The notes under the pieces: model-generated | What the model was told of the DNA's origin: nothing | Databases searched by the model: none | Seen by the model: only the letters and a program-made list of their open reading frames with translations | Shown: piece by piece, positions 56,103 to 64,000 of the stretch | Position numbering within the stretch: the stretch's first letter is position 1 | Layout of the letters: the number at the start of each line of letters is the position of its first letter | Position numbers and translations under genes: made by a program | DNA from: Lachnospiraceae bacterium | GTDB taxonomy: Bacteria > Bacillota > Clostridia > Lachnospirales > Lachnospiraceae | Direction of reading: 5' to 3' | DNA length: 64,000 nt | NCBI GenBank assembly: GCA_017634455.1 | Contig: JAGBNK010000021.1 | Coordinates: 39,886-103,885 of the forward strand

Positions 56103-57026
56103 TCATTTATTTCCAGTCAAATCCTGACCTCTTATAGTACGGTTTAAAATATCAATATAATCAAGTGTAAGTGCTGAAGGTCTTATGGCTTTGGGCAAAA
56201 TATAGCCTATGTCCATGTAATCCTCCACTTCCAGAGGTTTCGCTATAATATTGGGACCATTTAATTCTTCACTGATAATACCGCTACATATGGTATATCC
56301 ATTCATTCCAATAAGCATGTTAAATAAAGTTGCTCTGTCCCGGACAATTATTTCCCTGTCAGAATCCACAGTACTCAGTATTTCCTCTGAAAAATAAAAT
56401 GAATTATGTGAACCCTGCTCATATGAAAGTCGGGGATATTCCTTCAAATCCTCCAGAGATATGGATTTCTTGCCAGCAAGGGGCGACTTTCTTCCTATAA
56501 AAACATGAGGCTTGACTTTGAGAAGTGAGGTAAATGACAGATTGTTATCCCGCAGTGTTTTATTGATTACTGTCTCATTAAATTCATTAATATATAGAAT
56601 CCCTATCTCGCTTCTGAGATTGGCCACATCTCTGATAATGTCATAAGTCTCGGTTTCTCTCATATGAAATTCATATTTATCCCCGCCGACCTTCTTTAGA
56701 AGTTCAACAAAAGACTCAACCACAAAAGAATAATGCTGTGAGGACACAGAGAAACGATGTTTACCTGTATTGCCACTGCTGTATCTCTCCTCGATGAGAT
56801 TAGTCTGCTCCAGTACCTGTCTCGCATATCCCAAGAACTCTTCTCCATCAGGTGTAATCTCGATTCCTCTCTTGGATCTATGAAAAATAGTTATGTCATA
56901 CTCCTTCTCCAGTTCCTGAATAGAGGCAGTCAGACTGGGCTGGGCAATGAATAGCTTTTTGGCTGCCTCAGTAATGTTGCCGGTTTCTGCTACAACAGTA
57001 ATATATCTAAGCTGTTTAAGTGTCAT
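56103..57026 (-). CDS. LysR-family transcriptional regulator, divergent from metE
   Basis: 307 residues. N-terminal helix-turn-helix MTLKQLRYITVVAETGNITEAAKKLFIAQPSLTASIQELE (landmark) and a periplasmic-binding-fold effector domain. AAGGAAG precedes the ATG. It is divergent from metE with a 30-bp dyad between them, so it is the likely activator of methionine synthesis, in the manner of MetR/CysB-type regulators. The effector (homocysteine, O-acetylserine or other) is unknown. Confidence 0.9.
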   Translation of the reverse strand: MTLKQLRYITVVAETGNITEAAKKLFIAQPSLTASIQELEKEYDITIFHRSKRGIEITPDGEEFLGYARQVLEQTNLIEERYSSGNTGKHRFSVSSQHYSFVVESFVELLKKVGGDKYEFHMRETETYDIIRDVANLRSEIGILYINEFNETVINKTLRDNNLSFTSLLKVKPHVFIGRKSPLAGKKSISLEDLKEYPRLSYEQGSHNSFYFSEEILSTVDSDREIIVRDRATLFNMLIGMNGYTICSGIISEELNGPNIIAKPLEVEDYMDIGYILPKAIRPSALTLDYIDILNRTIRGQDLTGNK

Positions 57027-57094
57027 ATGTTACGCTTCCTTTCTCTAATTCCCAATTCAGTTCTGTGATAAGATTCTTTACTATAAGCATTTCT

Positions 57095-57158
57095 GATAAC
57101 CGACTATAACCATAGTTTATTATCGCGCATTCTAATTATATCATAGATTTTATCTATG
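57095..57158. promoter_or_regulatory. LysR-type operator region between the regulator gene and metE
   Basis: A symmetric 30-bp dyad at 57095-57124: GATAA-3-ACTAT-4-ATAGT-3-TTATC. A second palindrome CATAGAT-TTT-ATCTATG is at 57142-57158. The metE leader then holds CTGAG/CTCAG and TATACTTC/GAAGTATA stems (57192-57236) next to the ribosome binding site. Bound LysR proteins typically cover two such sites. Confidence 0.65.
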
Positions 57159-57253
57159 GATAAGACCTTGTTTTTTATATTTTACCTGAGCTGCCTCTCA
57201 GCCTTATACTTCTAAATCATATTGAAGTATAAAAAAGAAAAAGGAGTCAGATT

Positions 57254-59530
57254 ATGAAAACATCAGTTATTGGTTACCCAAGAATAGGGAAAAACAGAGA
57301 ATTGAAATTCGCCTCTGAGAAGTTCTTCAGATCAGAAATTACAGAAGTCGAATTATTACAAACTGCTGCAGAAATCAGAAAGGAAAATCTCTTAAATCAG
57401 AAAAGTGCAGGCATCGATTATATATCGTCAAATGATTTCTCACTTTATGACAATGTATTGGACGTAGCATATCTATTCAATATCATCCCACCCAGATACA
57501 AGGAGCTTGAGCTTTCCGATATAGAGACATTCTATGCCATGGCCAGAGGATATCAGGGTGATAAGGGAAATGTCAAAGCTCTTGCCATGAAGAAATGGTT
57601 CAATACCAATTACCATTATATTGTTCCAGAAATAGATGATAATACTGAGATTAAGTTAAATGGAAACAAGCCAGTCAATGAATTTACAGAAGCTAAATCT
57701 TTGGGAGTTGATACCAAGGTTGATATTGTCGGCCCATTTACTCTCCTGAAGCTGGCCAGATATACCGGCCACAAGACCTACAAGGATTTTGTGCAACCAT
57801 TAATCAGTTCATATGCCGAGCTTTTTGACAAATTATCATCTGCAGGAGCACAGTGGATTCAAATTGATGAACCTGCCCTTGTCAAGGATTTGACCAAAGA
57901 GGACTTAGAACTTTTCAACCAGATATATGATTACCTGTTAAATAATAAGCAGGGATTAAAAGTTCTGCTTCAGACATACTTCGGAGATGTAAGAGATATT
58001 TATTCAAAGCTTATAAGTCTGGATTTCGACGGAATCGGCCTGGACTTTATCGAAGGCAGAAAGACTCTCGAGCTTGTAAGAGAAAATGGTTTCCCTCAAG
58101 ATAAAATCCTCTTTGCAGGACTTATAAACGGCAAAAATATCTGGAGAAATAATTATTCCAAGACTCTTGAAATATTAGATGAACTCCATGCACTTAATAT
58201 AGAAACCGTTCTTACAACATCATGTTCTCTATTGCATGTTCCATACACTCTGGAAAATGAAGTTGCATTGTCCCAGGATTATCGCAAGCATCTGGCATTT
58301 GCAGCGGAGAAGCTTCAGGAGTTACATGAGCTGGCAAAACTTTGGGATTTATCCCAGACAGGAGATATTAGTGAGAGCGCTGAATTTACCGCTAATAAGC
58401 AGCTGTTTTGCGGTCGTATAAATAGTACAGATGAAGCAGTACAGAAAAGGGTTGCAAATATTTCAGATTCGGATTATACAAGACTTCCTGAATTCCACGA
58501 AAGAGAAATAATCCAAAAGGAGAAGTTGGGGCTTCCACTATTTCCAACAACAACCATTGGATCATTTCCACAGACCAGAGATGTGAGACTCAACCGACAG
58601 AATTTCCGTAAAGGACTGATTTCCGCAGAAGAATATGAATCATTTAACAAGCAAAAGATTGCTGATTGCATCAAATTACAGGAAGAAATCGGATTGGATG
58701 TATTAGTCCACGGAGAATATGAAAGAAATGACATGGTTGAGTACTTCGGAGAGAATCTCTCAGGCTACATATTTACAGAAAAGGCATGGGTTCAATCCTA
58801 TGGCACCAGATGCGTCAAGCCACCAATTATATGGGGAGATGTATCACAAAAAGAATCAATAACTGTATCATGGTCGAAATATGCCAAGAGCTGTACCACA
58901 AAACCAGTAAAGGGAATGTTGACAGGTCCTGTGACCATCCTGAACTGGTCCTTCCCTAGAGAGGATATCTCCATCAAGGAAAGCACTCTTCAGATAGCTC
59001 TGGCAATTAGAGATGAGGTGCTTGATTTGGAAGCCAATGGAATCAATATAATTCAAATTGATGAAGCAGCTCTCAGAGAGAAGCTTCCACTGCGCAAATC
59101 TGATTGGTACAGCGAATATCTCGACTGGGCTATTCCTGCATTCAGACTTGTCCATAGCCAGGTAAAACCGGAAACACAGATTCATACTCATATGTGCTAC
59201 AGCGAGTTTACTGATATAATTCCAGCAATCGACGCAATGGATGCTGATGTTATTACATTTGAAGCTTCACGCTCTGATTTGCAGATTCTTGATTCGTTGA
59301 AGGAAAATAATTTCCAAACAGAGGTAGGTCCTGGAGTGTATGATATTCACAGCCCTCGCATTCCTTCTGTTGATGAAATAGTAAGCGCTCTTAATGCCAT
59401 GAGAAATCGCATAGATGATAATAAGCTGTGGGTAAATCCTGATTGTGGACTGAAAACAAGAGGAGAAACAGAAACTAAAGCCAGCCTTATAAATCTGGTA
59501 AAAGCTGCTGAAATCATAAGAAGCAATTAA
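57254..59530 (+). CDS. metE: cobalamin-independent methionine synthase
   Basis: 758 residues, full length for the family; AAGGAG before the ATG. Transfers a methyl group from 5-methyltetrahydropteroyl-glutamate to homocysteine. N-terminal barrel with [15 protein letters not shown]-terminal catalytic barrel with [15 protein letters not shown], the zinc ligands in HTHMCYSE and NPDCGLKTR, and [11 protein letters not shown]. No SAM or cobalamin riboswitch was seen, so regulation is probably by the divergent LysR protein. Confidence 0.97.
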   Translation: MKTSVIGYPRIGKNRELKFASEKFFRSEITEVELLQTAAEIRKENLLNQKSAGIDYISSNDFSLYDNVLDVAYLFNIIPPRYKELELSDIETFYAMARGYQGDKGNVKALAMKKWFNTNYHYIVPEIDDNTEIKLNGNKPVNEFTEAKSLGVDTKVDIVGPFTLLKLARYTGHKTYKDFVQPLISSYAELFDKLSSAGAQWIQIDEPALVKDLTKEDLELFNQIYDYLLNNKQGLKVLLQTYFGDVRDIYSKLISLDFDGIGLDFIEGRKTLELVRENGFPQDKILFAGLINGKNIWRNNYSKTLEILDELHALNIETVLTTSCSLLHVPYTLENEVALSQDYRKHLAFAAEKLQELHELAKLWDLSQTGDISESAEFTANKQLFCGRINSTDEAVQKRVANISDSDYTRLPEFHEREIIQKEKLGLPLFPTTTIGSFPQTRDVRLNRQNFRKGLISAEEYESFNKQKIADCIKLQEEIGLDVLVHGEYERNDMVEYFGENLSGYIFTEKAWVQSYGTRCVKPPIIWGDVSQKESITVSWSKYAKSCTTKPVKGMLTGPVTILNWSFPREDISIKESTLQIALAIRDEVLDLEANGINIIQIDEAALREKLPLRKSDWYSEYLDWAIPAFRLVHSQVKPETQIHTHMCYSEFTDIIPAIDAMDADVITFEASRSDLQILDSLKENNFQTEVGPGVYDIHSPRIPSVDEIVSALNAMRNRIDDNKLWVNPDCGLKTRGETETKASLINLVKAAEIIRSN

Positions 59531-59543
59531 TATATATTAGTTA

Positions 59544-59592
59544 TTGTAATAATTATTGCCACATATGTTCCTATGGGCAATAATTATTACAA
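59544..59592. terminator. bidirectional terminator between metE and the MFS gene
   Basis: Perfect 17-bp stem TTGTAATAATTATTGCC with its complement at 59576-59592 and a 15-base loop. No long T-run; the AT-rich stem serves both convergent genes. Confidence 0.7.
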
Positions 59593-59593
59593 T

Positions 59594-60829
59594 TCAATCC
59601 TTTACTTCAGTATATAGATTACTGAACTCTTTCCGGTCAGTATATATAAGTACACAAGAAGCAATAACTGCCACCATTGTCATTCCAATAGAAAATGCCC
59701 AAGCATATTTAGGACCATATTCATCAAAAAGTCTTCCGCTCCCCCACTCTACTGTTCCGCTCATAAAAGCAGATGCAAAATTTGTCACCCCATAGATTCT
59801 TCCACGGAAGTTTGCAGGAACTCTTTCTGAAAGATATGCCCCAATAACTATTGTTGTTAATATCTCGCCCACAGTAAAAAGAGTTATAGAAACATAATAT
59901 CCGGCTATAACCCCAAAAGAAAGCAAAAAAGCCACAAAACTCAGAGCCTGAAAAATTATTCCCAGTGTATATTTCTTGGTCATGGTAACCTTTTCCATTG
60001 CCATTGTTATAATAGGTGTAAACAGCACAACAATAATACAGTTAACACTGGTTATGGTTCCATAAATAATTGAACCATTCTCAGGATATGCCTTGGTAAT
60101 ATCAAGTGGCATAAGATAACTGAACTGAGAATATGCTCCCTGATAAAAACTTAATGCAATTATGAACAGTATCAATGTTGTACTGTTTCTTATTATTTTC
60201 CAGATATTTATGCCTTCTGAACCATCCTGCTCAACATCTTGCTCATTTGTATCCGAAACTCCAATGTCTTTTACAAATACTCCAATCAAAATTGTAGATA
60301 TAGAAATAGAAATTCCGCTTATTACGAAGCAAAGCCAGAGATAATTATTGAACAATAGTCCCGCCACTATCGGTGATATAATCAATCCTATGTTTCCACC
60401 CAAATACAAAAGTGAAAAAGCTTTCTCCCTCTTATCCTGGGGTGTGATGTCTGCAACCATTGCCTGATATGCAGGCCCTTCTAATGTCTGAAAAAATGCT
60501 CCAGCGAGAAGGACGCACATAGAGAATAGTGAAAGTGGAATAAACCCACTTGTCACAAACAGAATTATAGATATGATGTCGCAACATATTATTACCTTTT
60601 TCTTATTGAACTTGTCGGCAATTCTTCCACCTAACAAATTAGCCGGCAGAAAGAATATTCCACTCATTATACTAAACATGGCTGTATCTGTAGCATTCAG
60701 CCCCAACTTCTTATTTAGTATCATCGTCATCAATGGCCAGATCATTGCGCCAAGATTTGTAACGATTCTTCCAAAGAATAATATATAATTTTCTCTTTTC
60801 AGTCCCTTATATTGTGCAAATAACTTCAT
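59594..60829 (-). CDS. MFS transporter
   Basis: 411 residues with 12 hydrophobic segments. MFS landmarks: NLLGGRIADKFNKKKVIICC (the loop 2-3 motif), TPQDKREKAFSLLYLGGNIG and a central cytoplasmic loop (about 190-205, DTNEQDVEQDGSEG). Related to multidrug-efflux types (MdtG/MdtH-like), but the substrate cannot be assigned. Only GGAAG, very close, is in front of the ATG. Convergent with metE. Confidence 0.88.
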   Translation of the reverse strand: MKLFAQYKGLKRENYILFFGRIVTNLGAMIWPLMTMILNKKLGLNATDTAMFSIMSGIFFLPANLLGGRIADKFNKKKVIICCDIISIILFVTSGFIPLSLFSMCVLLAGAFFQTLEGPAYQAMVADITPQDKREKAFSLLYLGGNIGLIISPIVAGLLFNNYLWLCFVISGISISISTILIGVFVKDIGVSDTNEQDVEQDGSEGINIWKIIRNSTTLILFIIALSFYQGAYSQFSYLMPLDITKAYPENGSIIYGTITSVNCIIVVLFTPIITMAMEKVTMTKKYTLGIIFQALSFVAFLLSFGVIAGYYVSITLFTVGEILTTIVIGAYLSERVPANFRGRIYGVTNFASAFMSGTVEWGSGRLFDEYGPKYAWAFSIGMTMVAVIASCVLIYTDRKEFSNLYTEVKD

Positions 60830-60896
60830 CTTCCAATAATTCTCATTAATAATACATGTTAACGCTTTATGTTCTCTAACAAAAACATATATACAT

Positions 60897-60968
60897 ACTA
60901 TATCCTTTTAACGTAGTAAAGTGAAGTATTTTTTACGCACCTCTTCTGATTTCCAACTGAACTTTACT
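60897..60968 (-). promoter_or_regulatory. MFS promoter with an inverted repeat over the -35
   Basis: Minus strand: TTCACT, 17 bp, TATAGT (60897-60925). The arms AGTAAAGTGAAGT (60915-60927) and ACTGAACTTTACT (60956-60968) are complementary with two mismatches; the downstream arm covers the -35, so a repressor could bind there. Confidence 0.55.
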
Positions 60969-60999
60969 TTTATTGGGTACAACATTATTTCTACATAAT

Positions 61000-61031
61000 A
61001 AAACTGCAGGCAACCACAAGGATTACCTGCA
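61000..61031 (-). terminator. terminator downstream of the GH43 region
   Basis: Minus strand: TGCAGGTAATCC, loop, GGTTGCCTGCA, then GTTTTATT. Confidence 0.75.
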
Positions 61032-61076
61032 ACTTATTAACATAATCTGTACCGGATGAACGGGATAACACAAATG

Positions 61077-61102
61077 CAGCGTAGCATAATTATGCTACGC
61101 TG
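61077..61102. repeat. perfect 26-bp palindrome
   Basis: Half sequence CAGCGTAGCATAA followed at once by its reverse complement. With no loop it is better suited to protein binding or a cruciform than to an RNA hairpin, though it could be one part of a terminator after the remnant at 61114. Confidence 0.85.
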
Positions 61103-61113
61103 TAAACAGAGTT

Positions 61114-61233
61114 TTATTTCATATCTGTCATTGAAGAATCATCTTGTTTTTCTTGCGTTTCGTCTTTATCATCTTTTTTTGCCCCGATTCCATGGCTCAA
61201 ATACAAAAAACTCTGATTTTCAAACAATAAAGT
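61114..61233 (-). pseudogene. possible C-terminal remnant of a transporter gene
   Basis: An open stretch of 39 codons ending in TAA reads ...FLYLSHGIGAKKDDKDETQE... and ends SSMTDMK, without a plausible start and with an in-frame TAG just upstream. It looks like the hydrophilic tail of a permease. It stands directly after the GH43 gene, where a sugar symporter is often found, but is much too short to assign with confidence. Confidence 0.25.
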
Positions 61234-61251
61234 CTAAAAATCATATACATT

Positions 61252-62724
61252 TTACGCAAGTTTAAATTTGAAGAAATCAATATAACCTTTTCCTTCATAT
61301 TCAAAATACAAGGAACTTCGCTTACCTGATACTTTAATAGGCGCAGAGAAATCCTGCCAATCTTTTTTATCACGCATATCTATAGCAATGGAAGCCAACA
61401 GATTCTTCTTATCCTCTGAATCGTACACCTTCAGAGAACCTTTTGCCTTACCACGCACCTGCACACTAATACTAACAGGCAGGAAATTATCAAAATCAAA
61501 ATATCTAAATCCGGCTACTGCACCATCACGCATATTCTGCACATACTGATTCGGATTATCTTCCCTGTCAGGGCCATCCTGCATAAATGCCGGATGCTTC
61601 TTGTTCTGTATCATAGGATGAGCAGACCATGTTGGTCCCATAGCAGAATACAAATGACATGCTATTCTGGCTTCATATTCTCCAATTCCATCAAGCGGAC
61701 CTCCATTCAATCCACAACTGGTAAGTTCAGCATATTCAAATTTTCCATCATGGAACTGTATCTCCTCAGCATAACCCTGACGTGAGAACATACTACGAGA
61801 GGTCTGTCTATGACCGAATACATAATATTTATCACCAATATGCACCACGCTACCATGATTATTTCCGATGTAATTTTTGGCCTCTTTTCCCAAAGCGGAA
61901 GTAAATCCCATCTGCTTTGTGAAACCATTTGCTCCCACATCACCATTGGATGTCAGTATACCGCCATATACAAATCCGCCATCCGGTCTGTCAGATACTG
62001 CCCATGCCAGTTCGTGACTCTGTACGGTAGAATATATGAAATAATATTTGCCATCAAACTTTCTGATAGAATTAGCCTCAAAGAATTCATGGCCCTCGAA
62101 GCCTGTTCCCTCTGAATCTAACATGTTCGGCAACAATCGGCGTGGCTCTTCTTTCATGGTGAGCATATCAGCCTCAAGTTCAACAAAATATGCACTGTCT
62201 CTAAAACGCCTATCATACTCTTTTTGAGCAAGCTTCGGCATCATAGGGCCCTGACCTGCATAGAGATATACTCTGCCTTCATCCACAATAATACCCGGAT
62301 CAAAAGGCATGAAATCCTGAGGTCTGCGCCCCCATGCATTTCCATCCTTATCATGTACGCACCCTACGAACTCATACTGACCTGCCGGAGTATCACATAC
62401 TGCAACACCGATCTTGTTATCATTTTCCAAACCATAATACAGATAATATCTGCCATCAAGCCCCTGGGCCACATCAGGTGCATACATTGGTTTCTTACCA
62501 TCGGCATTGTCTACATCCTGAATCTTCTTGTATATTACGCCCTCATATCTCCAATCAGCCAGGTTATCAATAGGTGCTGACCATGCCACGTAATCATTAA
62601 TACAGAATTTCTTTCCACCAAATCTGTCATGAGACCCAAACACATACAATCTGTCGCCAAATACGTGAGGTTCTCCGTCCGGCACGTATTCATAGCTTGG
62701 TAAATACGGATTAAACACTTGCAT
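61252..62724 (-). CDS. GH43-family glycoside hydrolase, cytoplasmic
   Basis: 490 residues; GGGAGG before the ATG. No signal peptide. Five-bladed propeller pattern: VPDGEPHVFGDRLYVFGSHD, KPMYAPDVAQGLDGRYYLYY, MPFDPGIIVDEG and the acid Glu in EFFEANSIRK, plus a C-terminal beta-sandwich of about 130 residues (SISVQVRGKAKGSLKVYD) like the CBM6-type domain of many GH43 enzymes. Probably a beta-xylosidase or arabinofuranosidase acting on imported oligosaccharides. Confidence 0.88.
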   Translation of the reverse strand: MQVFNPYLPSYEYVPDGEPHVFGDRLYVFGSHDRFGGKKFCINDYVAWSAPIDNLADWRYEGVIYKKIQDVDNADGKKPMYAPDVAQGLDGRYYLYYGLENDNKIGVAVCDTPAGQYEFVGCVHDKDGNAWGRRPQDFMPFDPGIIVDEGRVYLYAGQGPMMPKLAQKEYDRRFRDSAYFVELEADMLTMKEEPRRLLPNMLDSEGTGFEGHEFFEANSIRKFDGKYYFIYSTVQSHELAWAVSDRPDGGFVYGGILTSNGDVGANGFTKQMGFTSALGKEAKNYIGNNHGSVVHIGDKYYVFGHRQTSRSMFSRQGYAEEIQFHDGKFEYAELTSCGLNGGPLDGIGEYEARIACHLYSAMGPTWSAHPMIQNKKHPAFMQDGPDREDNPNQYVQNMRDGAVAGFRYFDFDNFLPVSISVQVRGKAKGSLKVYDSEDKKNLLASIAIDMRDKKDWQDFSAPIKVSGKRSSLYFEYEGKGYIDFFKFKLA

Positions 62725-63051
62725 ATTTACTTTTCCTCCCTAATACATACATAGTAAATCTTAAGTCTACTATATCCGTAACCTCTCTTATTTCTCAACA
62801 CAATTCTTTACTATTGTATATCACTTTCTTGATTATTTTCAGTTCTTGATGCCTCATATGCTTTGCCTTTTTGTAAAAGTTGGTTTGCCTTAGGACAACA
62901 CCCGTCACTCAAGCTCTATACCGACTACTATATATTGAGTCTATAAAATCTAATTTTCAGCATATATGGTATATCTTTTCTAATTATTCCATGTCGTCCA
63001 CAACTTTTTTGAGGTTTTGGTAGACATTTTATAGACATAAATTCTCTACTT
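62725..63051. other. gene-free stretch with short unassigned coding-like fragments
   Basis: No complete gene. On the minus strand two short open fragments are seen: one ending VYQNLKKVVDDME (about 62992-63035) and one reading SDGCCPKANQLLQKGKAYEA (about 62820-62920). Both have stops directly upstream and no start. They may be debris of mobile DNA around the toxin gene; I cannot assign them. Confidence 0.3.
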
Positions 63052-63600
63052 TTAATCTTTCTTAAGTAGTTTGTCTAGTAGTGTTTCAAGTTTATCAAAC
63101 TTGGAACTTCTCTTTACAAGATTATGATTTTTGTCTGGATGATTCACAACCATATCGTATACCTTGTTGGCACGATTCTCAATTGTGTCAATATGATTTC
63201 TGCACCACTTTATCTGCTTTTGCATAAGTCGCTTTTTAGCTGCAAGATCAGGTTTATCATTGCTTAGAACTGCAAGATTCACCTTCTTAATATAACGCTC
63301 ATCGACTGGAATCATATTGTTGATATTGAGAACTCCAATTAGCTTGAACTGGCCATTTTCATCTCTTCGCTCTTCATCAAATACTTTGATAAAATCCACT
63401 TGGCTCTTCTTATTCCTAAATTTATCCTTTGGTGATGTGAGCGGAATACAATATTTGCGTCCATTCATAAGTACTACAACGCCCACAAACGGACGATTTT
63501 GCTTTCCTCTCTGTGGTGAAATAGACATCACATTATCATCAGTATGTGACAAATCTCTTATGTATTTTAAATCAATATAATATAAATCTAGCTTCTTCAT
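63052..63600 (-). CDS. type III toxin-antitoxin ToxN/AbiQ-family endoribonuclease
   Basis: 182 residues; AAGGA five bases before the ATG. Landmarks of the family are LYYIDLKYIRDL, RPFVGVVVLMNGRKYCIPLTSPK (PLTSPK at 53-58 carries catalytic Ser/Thr/Lys) and LNINNMIPV (91-99), all present in order. The toxin cuts RNA and is held inactive by a repeat RNA antitoxin (ToxI) normally encoded just upstream with a terminator between. Here that place is taken by the end of a group II intron; the antitoxin repeats, if present, lie beyond the window. Such systems often act in phage defence. Confidence 0.9.
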   Translation of the reverse strand: MKKLDLYYIDLKYIRDLSHTDDNVMSISPQRGKQNRPFVGVVVLMNGRKYCIPLTSPKDKFRNKKSQVDFIKVFDEERRDENGQFKLIGVLNINNMIPVDERYIKKVNLAVLSNDKPDLAAKKRLMQKQIKWCRNHIDTIENRANKVYDMVVNHPDKNHNLVKRSSKFDKLETLLDKLLKKD

Positions 63601-63611
63601 AATAATCCTTA

Positions 63612-63681
63612 ATCGAGTAGGAGGGAGTGATTAGCTCCCGTCCTCTCACAGCACCGTACGTACCATTCGGTATACGGCGCT
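63612..63681 (-). ncRNA. group II intron domains V and VI
   Basis: Domain V (63650-63681, minus strand) reads AGCGCCGTATACC, GAAT, GGTACGTACGGTGCT: the AGC catalytic triad and the CGTACGG strand are present and the helix closes. Domain VI follows (GGGAG/CTCCC stem, about 63620-63640) and the 3' splice site is at CTCGAT (63612). Confidence 0.88.
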
Positions 63682-63682
63682 T

Positions 63683-64000
63683 TCAATAGTTGACGTGCAC
63701 AGACTGATAGGCCGTGGCTAAATCATAAAAGCCACTGTTTATCAGTCTTTCTTTTGTCATAGCCATATTGACTGCGACTGTATGCGTGGTAAACCAATAA
63801 CCGCGCCGACTGTTACCAGCCATGTACGCCAAGTCCTTGGGCACGCCCATCTTAATCAGATTTCGCACCTTTGTCTTGGGCTTCTTCCATTGTTTCCATA
63901 TACACATACGTATTCTGTGATAGAGCCATCCATTGATTTCGTCTATGTTGTTCTTCATGCTTGCTATACCGTAGTAGTTAAGCCATCCTCTCGCATATAC
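63683..64000 (-). CDS. ltrA: group II intron reverse transcriptase/maturase, C-terminal part
   Basis: At least 105 codons run to the right edge; the frame stays open past the internal ATG at 63958. The maturase X domain (YARGWLNYYGIAS, then GWLYHRIRMCIWKQWKKPKT) and the tail AGNSRRGYWFTTHTVAVN are typical of group II intron-encoded proteins. The stop codon nearly touches domain V. It helps splicing and mobility of the intron. The reverse transcriptase domain is outside the window. Confidence 0.92.
   Translation of the reverse strand, partial: VYARGWLNYYGIASMKNNIDEINGWLYHRIRMCIWKQWKKPKTKVRNLIKMGVPKDLAYMAGNSRRGYWFTTHTVAVNMAMTKERLINSGFYDLATAYQSVHVNY

Larger units (their letters stand above)
63612..64000 (-). 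mobile_element. group II intron, 3' portion
   Basis: The maturase C-terminus (63683-64000) is followed on the minus strand by domain V and domain VI, and the intron ends CTCGAT at 63612, 11 bases before the toxN start codon. The 5' end and the rest of the reverse transcriptase are outside the window. Confidence 0.92.

Noticed and set aside
57160..57250. SAM riboswitch or T-box before metE
   Set aside because: The leader is too short and lacks the conserved core sequences of either class; only small local stems are present.
62725..63051. Short peptide-like fragments resembling recombinase ends
   Set aside because: Each is under 40 codons, flanked by stops and not clearly related to any family; kept only as a low-confidence note.

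Overview
The window is AT-rich and tightly packed, and almost all of its genes lie on the minus strand (only five convincing plus-strand genes). It looks like a chromosomal segment of a Gram-positive anaerobe of the Clostridia, most likely a Lachnospiraceae member (Butyrivibrio, Pseudobutyrivibrio, Roseburia, Eubacterium or Lachnospira type). The reasons are a SCIFF peptide with its radical-SAM maturase, a T-box leader before ileS, strong AGGAGG ribosome binding sites with some TTG starts, chemotaxis proteins, a crotonase of the butyrate type and several plant-glycan enzymes. I see no rRNA, tRNA or CRISPR array.

Layout. 1-1.4 kb: SCIFF RiPP precursor and maturase (the latter runs off the left edge). 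1.6-2.8 kb: a small membrane protein, then a seven-unit array of long hairpins between convergent genes. 2.8-6.9 kb: chemoreceptor, a DUF1934 protein, a GntR regulator and ispE. 7.0-7.8 kb: an unknown protein with a flagellar-type (sigma-28/sigma-D) promoter and a CsrA-like leader. 7.8-17 kb: small alarmone synthetase, an RNA methyltransferase, pfkA, dnaE and a TetM-like GTPase fused to a NYN domain. 17-31 kb: an EF-hand protein, CAAX protease, patatin, glycogen phosphorylase, ileS with T-box, dinB, a glycosyltransferase, a HAD-like phosphatase, a 32-residue protein and a CE15-like esterase divergent from a TetR regulator. 32.6-43 kb: second RNA methyltransferase, crotonase, dus, a 247-bp imperfect palindrome, a HAD phosphatase, an AEC transporter, pyrC, a TGS-less threonyl-tRNA synthetase and a PurF-like protein without its glutaminase cysteine. 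43-46 kb: feoA-feoB plus a FeoB-associated Cys-rich peptide, behind paired DtxR-type palindromes. 46-54 kb: ECF S component with a structured leader, cytosolic GH5 enzyme, uracil permease, an MBOAT/SGNH acyl-transfer pair and an NhaC antiporter. 54-57 kb: FIST sensor with a soluble chemoreceptor. 56-61 kb: a LysR regulator divergent from metE, then an MFS transporter. 61-64 kb: GH43 enzyme, then a ToxN/AbiQ-type toxin with a group II intron ending 11 bp upstream of its start codon.

How it fits together. Most genes are housekeeping (nucleotide synthesis and salvage, tRNA charging and modification, glycolysis and glycogen, iron uptake). Overlaid are sensory and motility functions (two chemoreceptor systems and the sigma-28/CsrA unit) and use of plant polysaccharide (GH5, GH43, CE15-like). 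The right edge is accessory DNA. The most unusual features are the covarying hairpin array at 2.1-2.7 kb, the intron lodged between toxN and its expected antitoxin RNA, the 247-bp palindrome at 36 kb, the unidentified leader RNA before the ECF transporter gene, and the FIST plus soluble chemoreceptor operon. Starts were moved inward where a ribosome binding site decides them, and this is stated in each entry.
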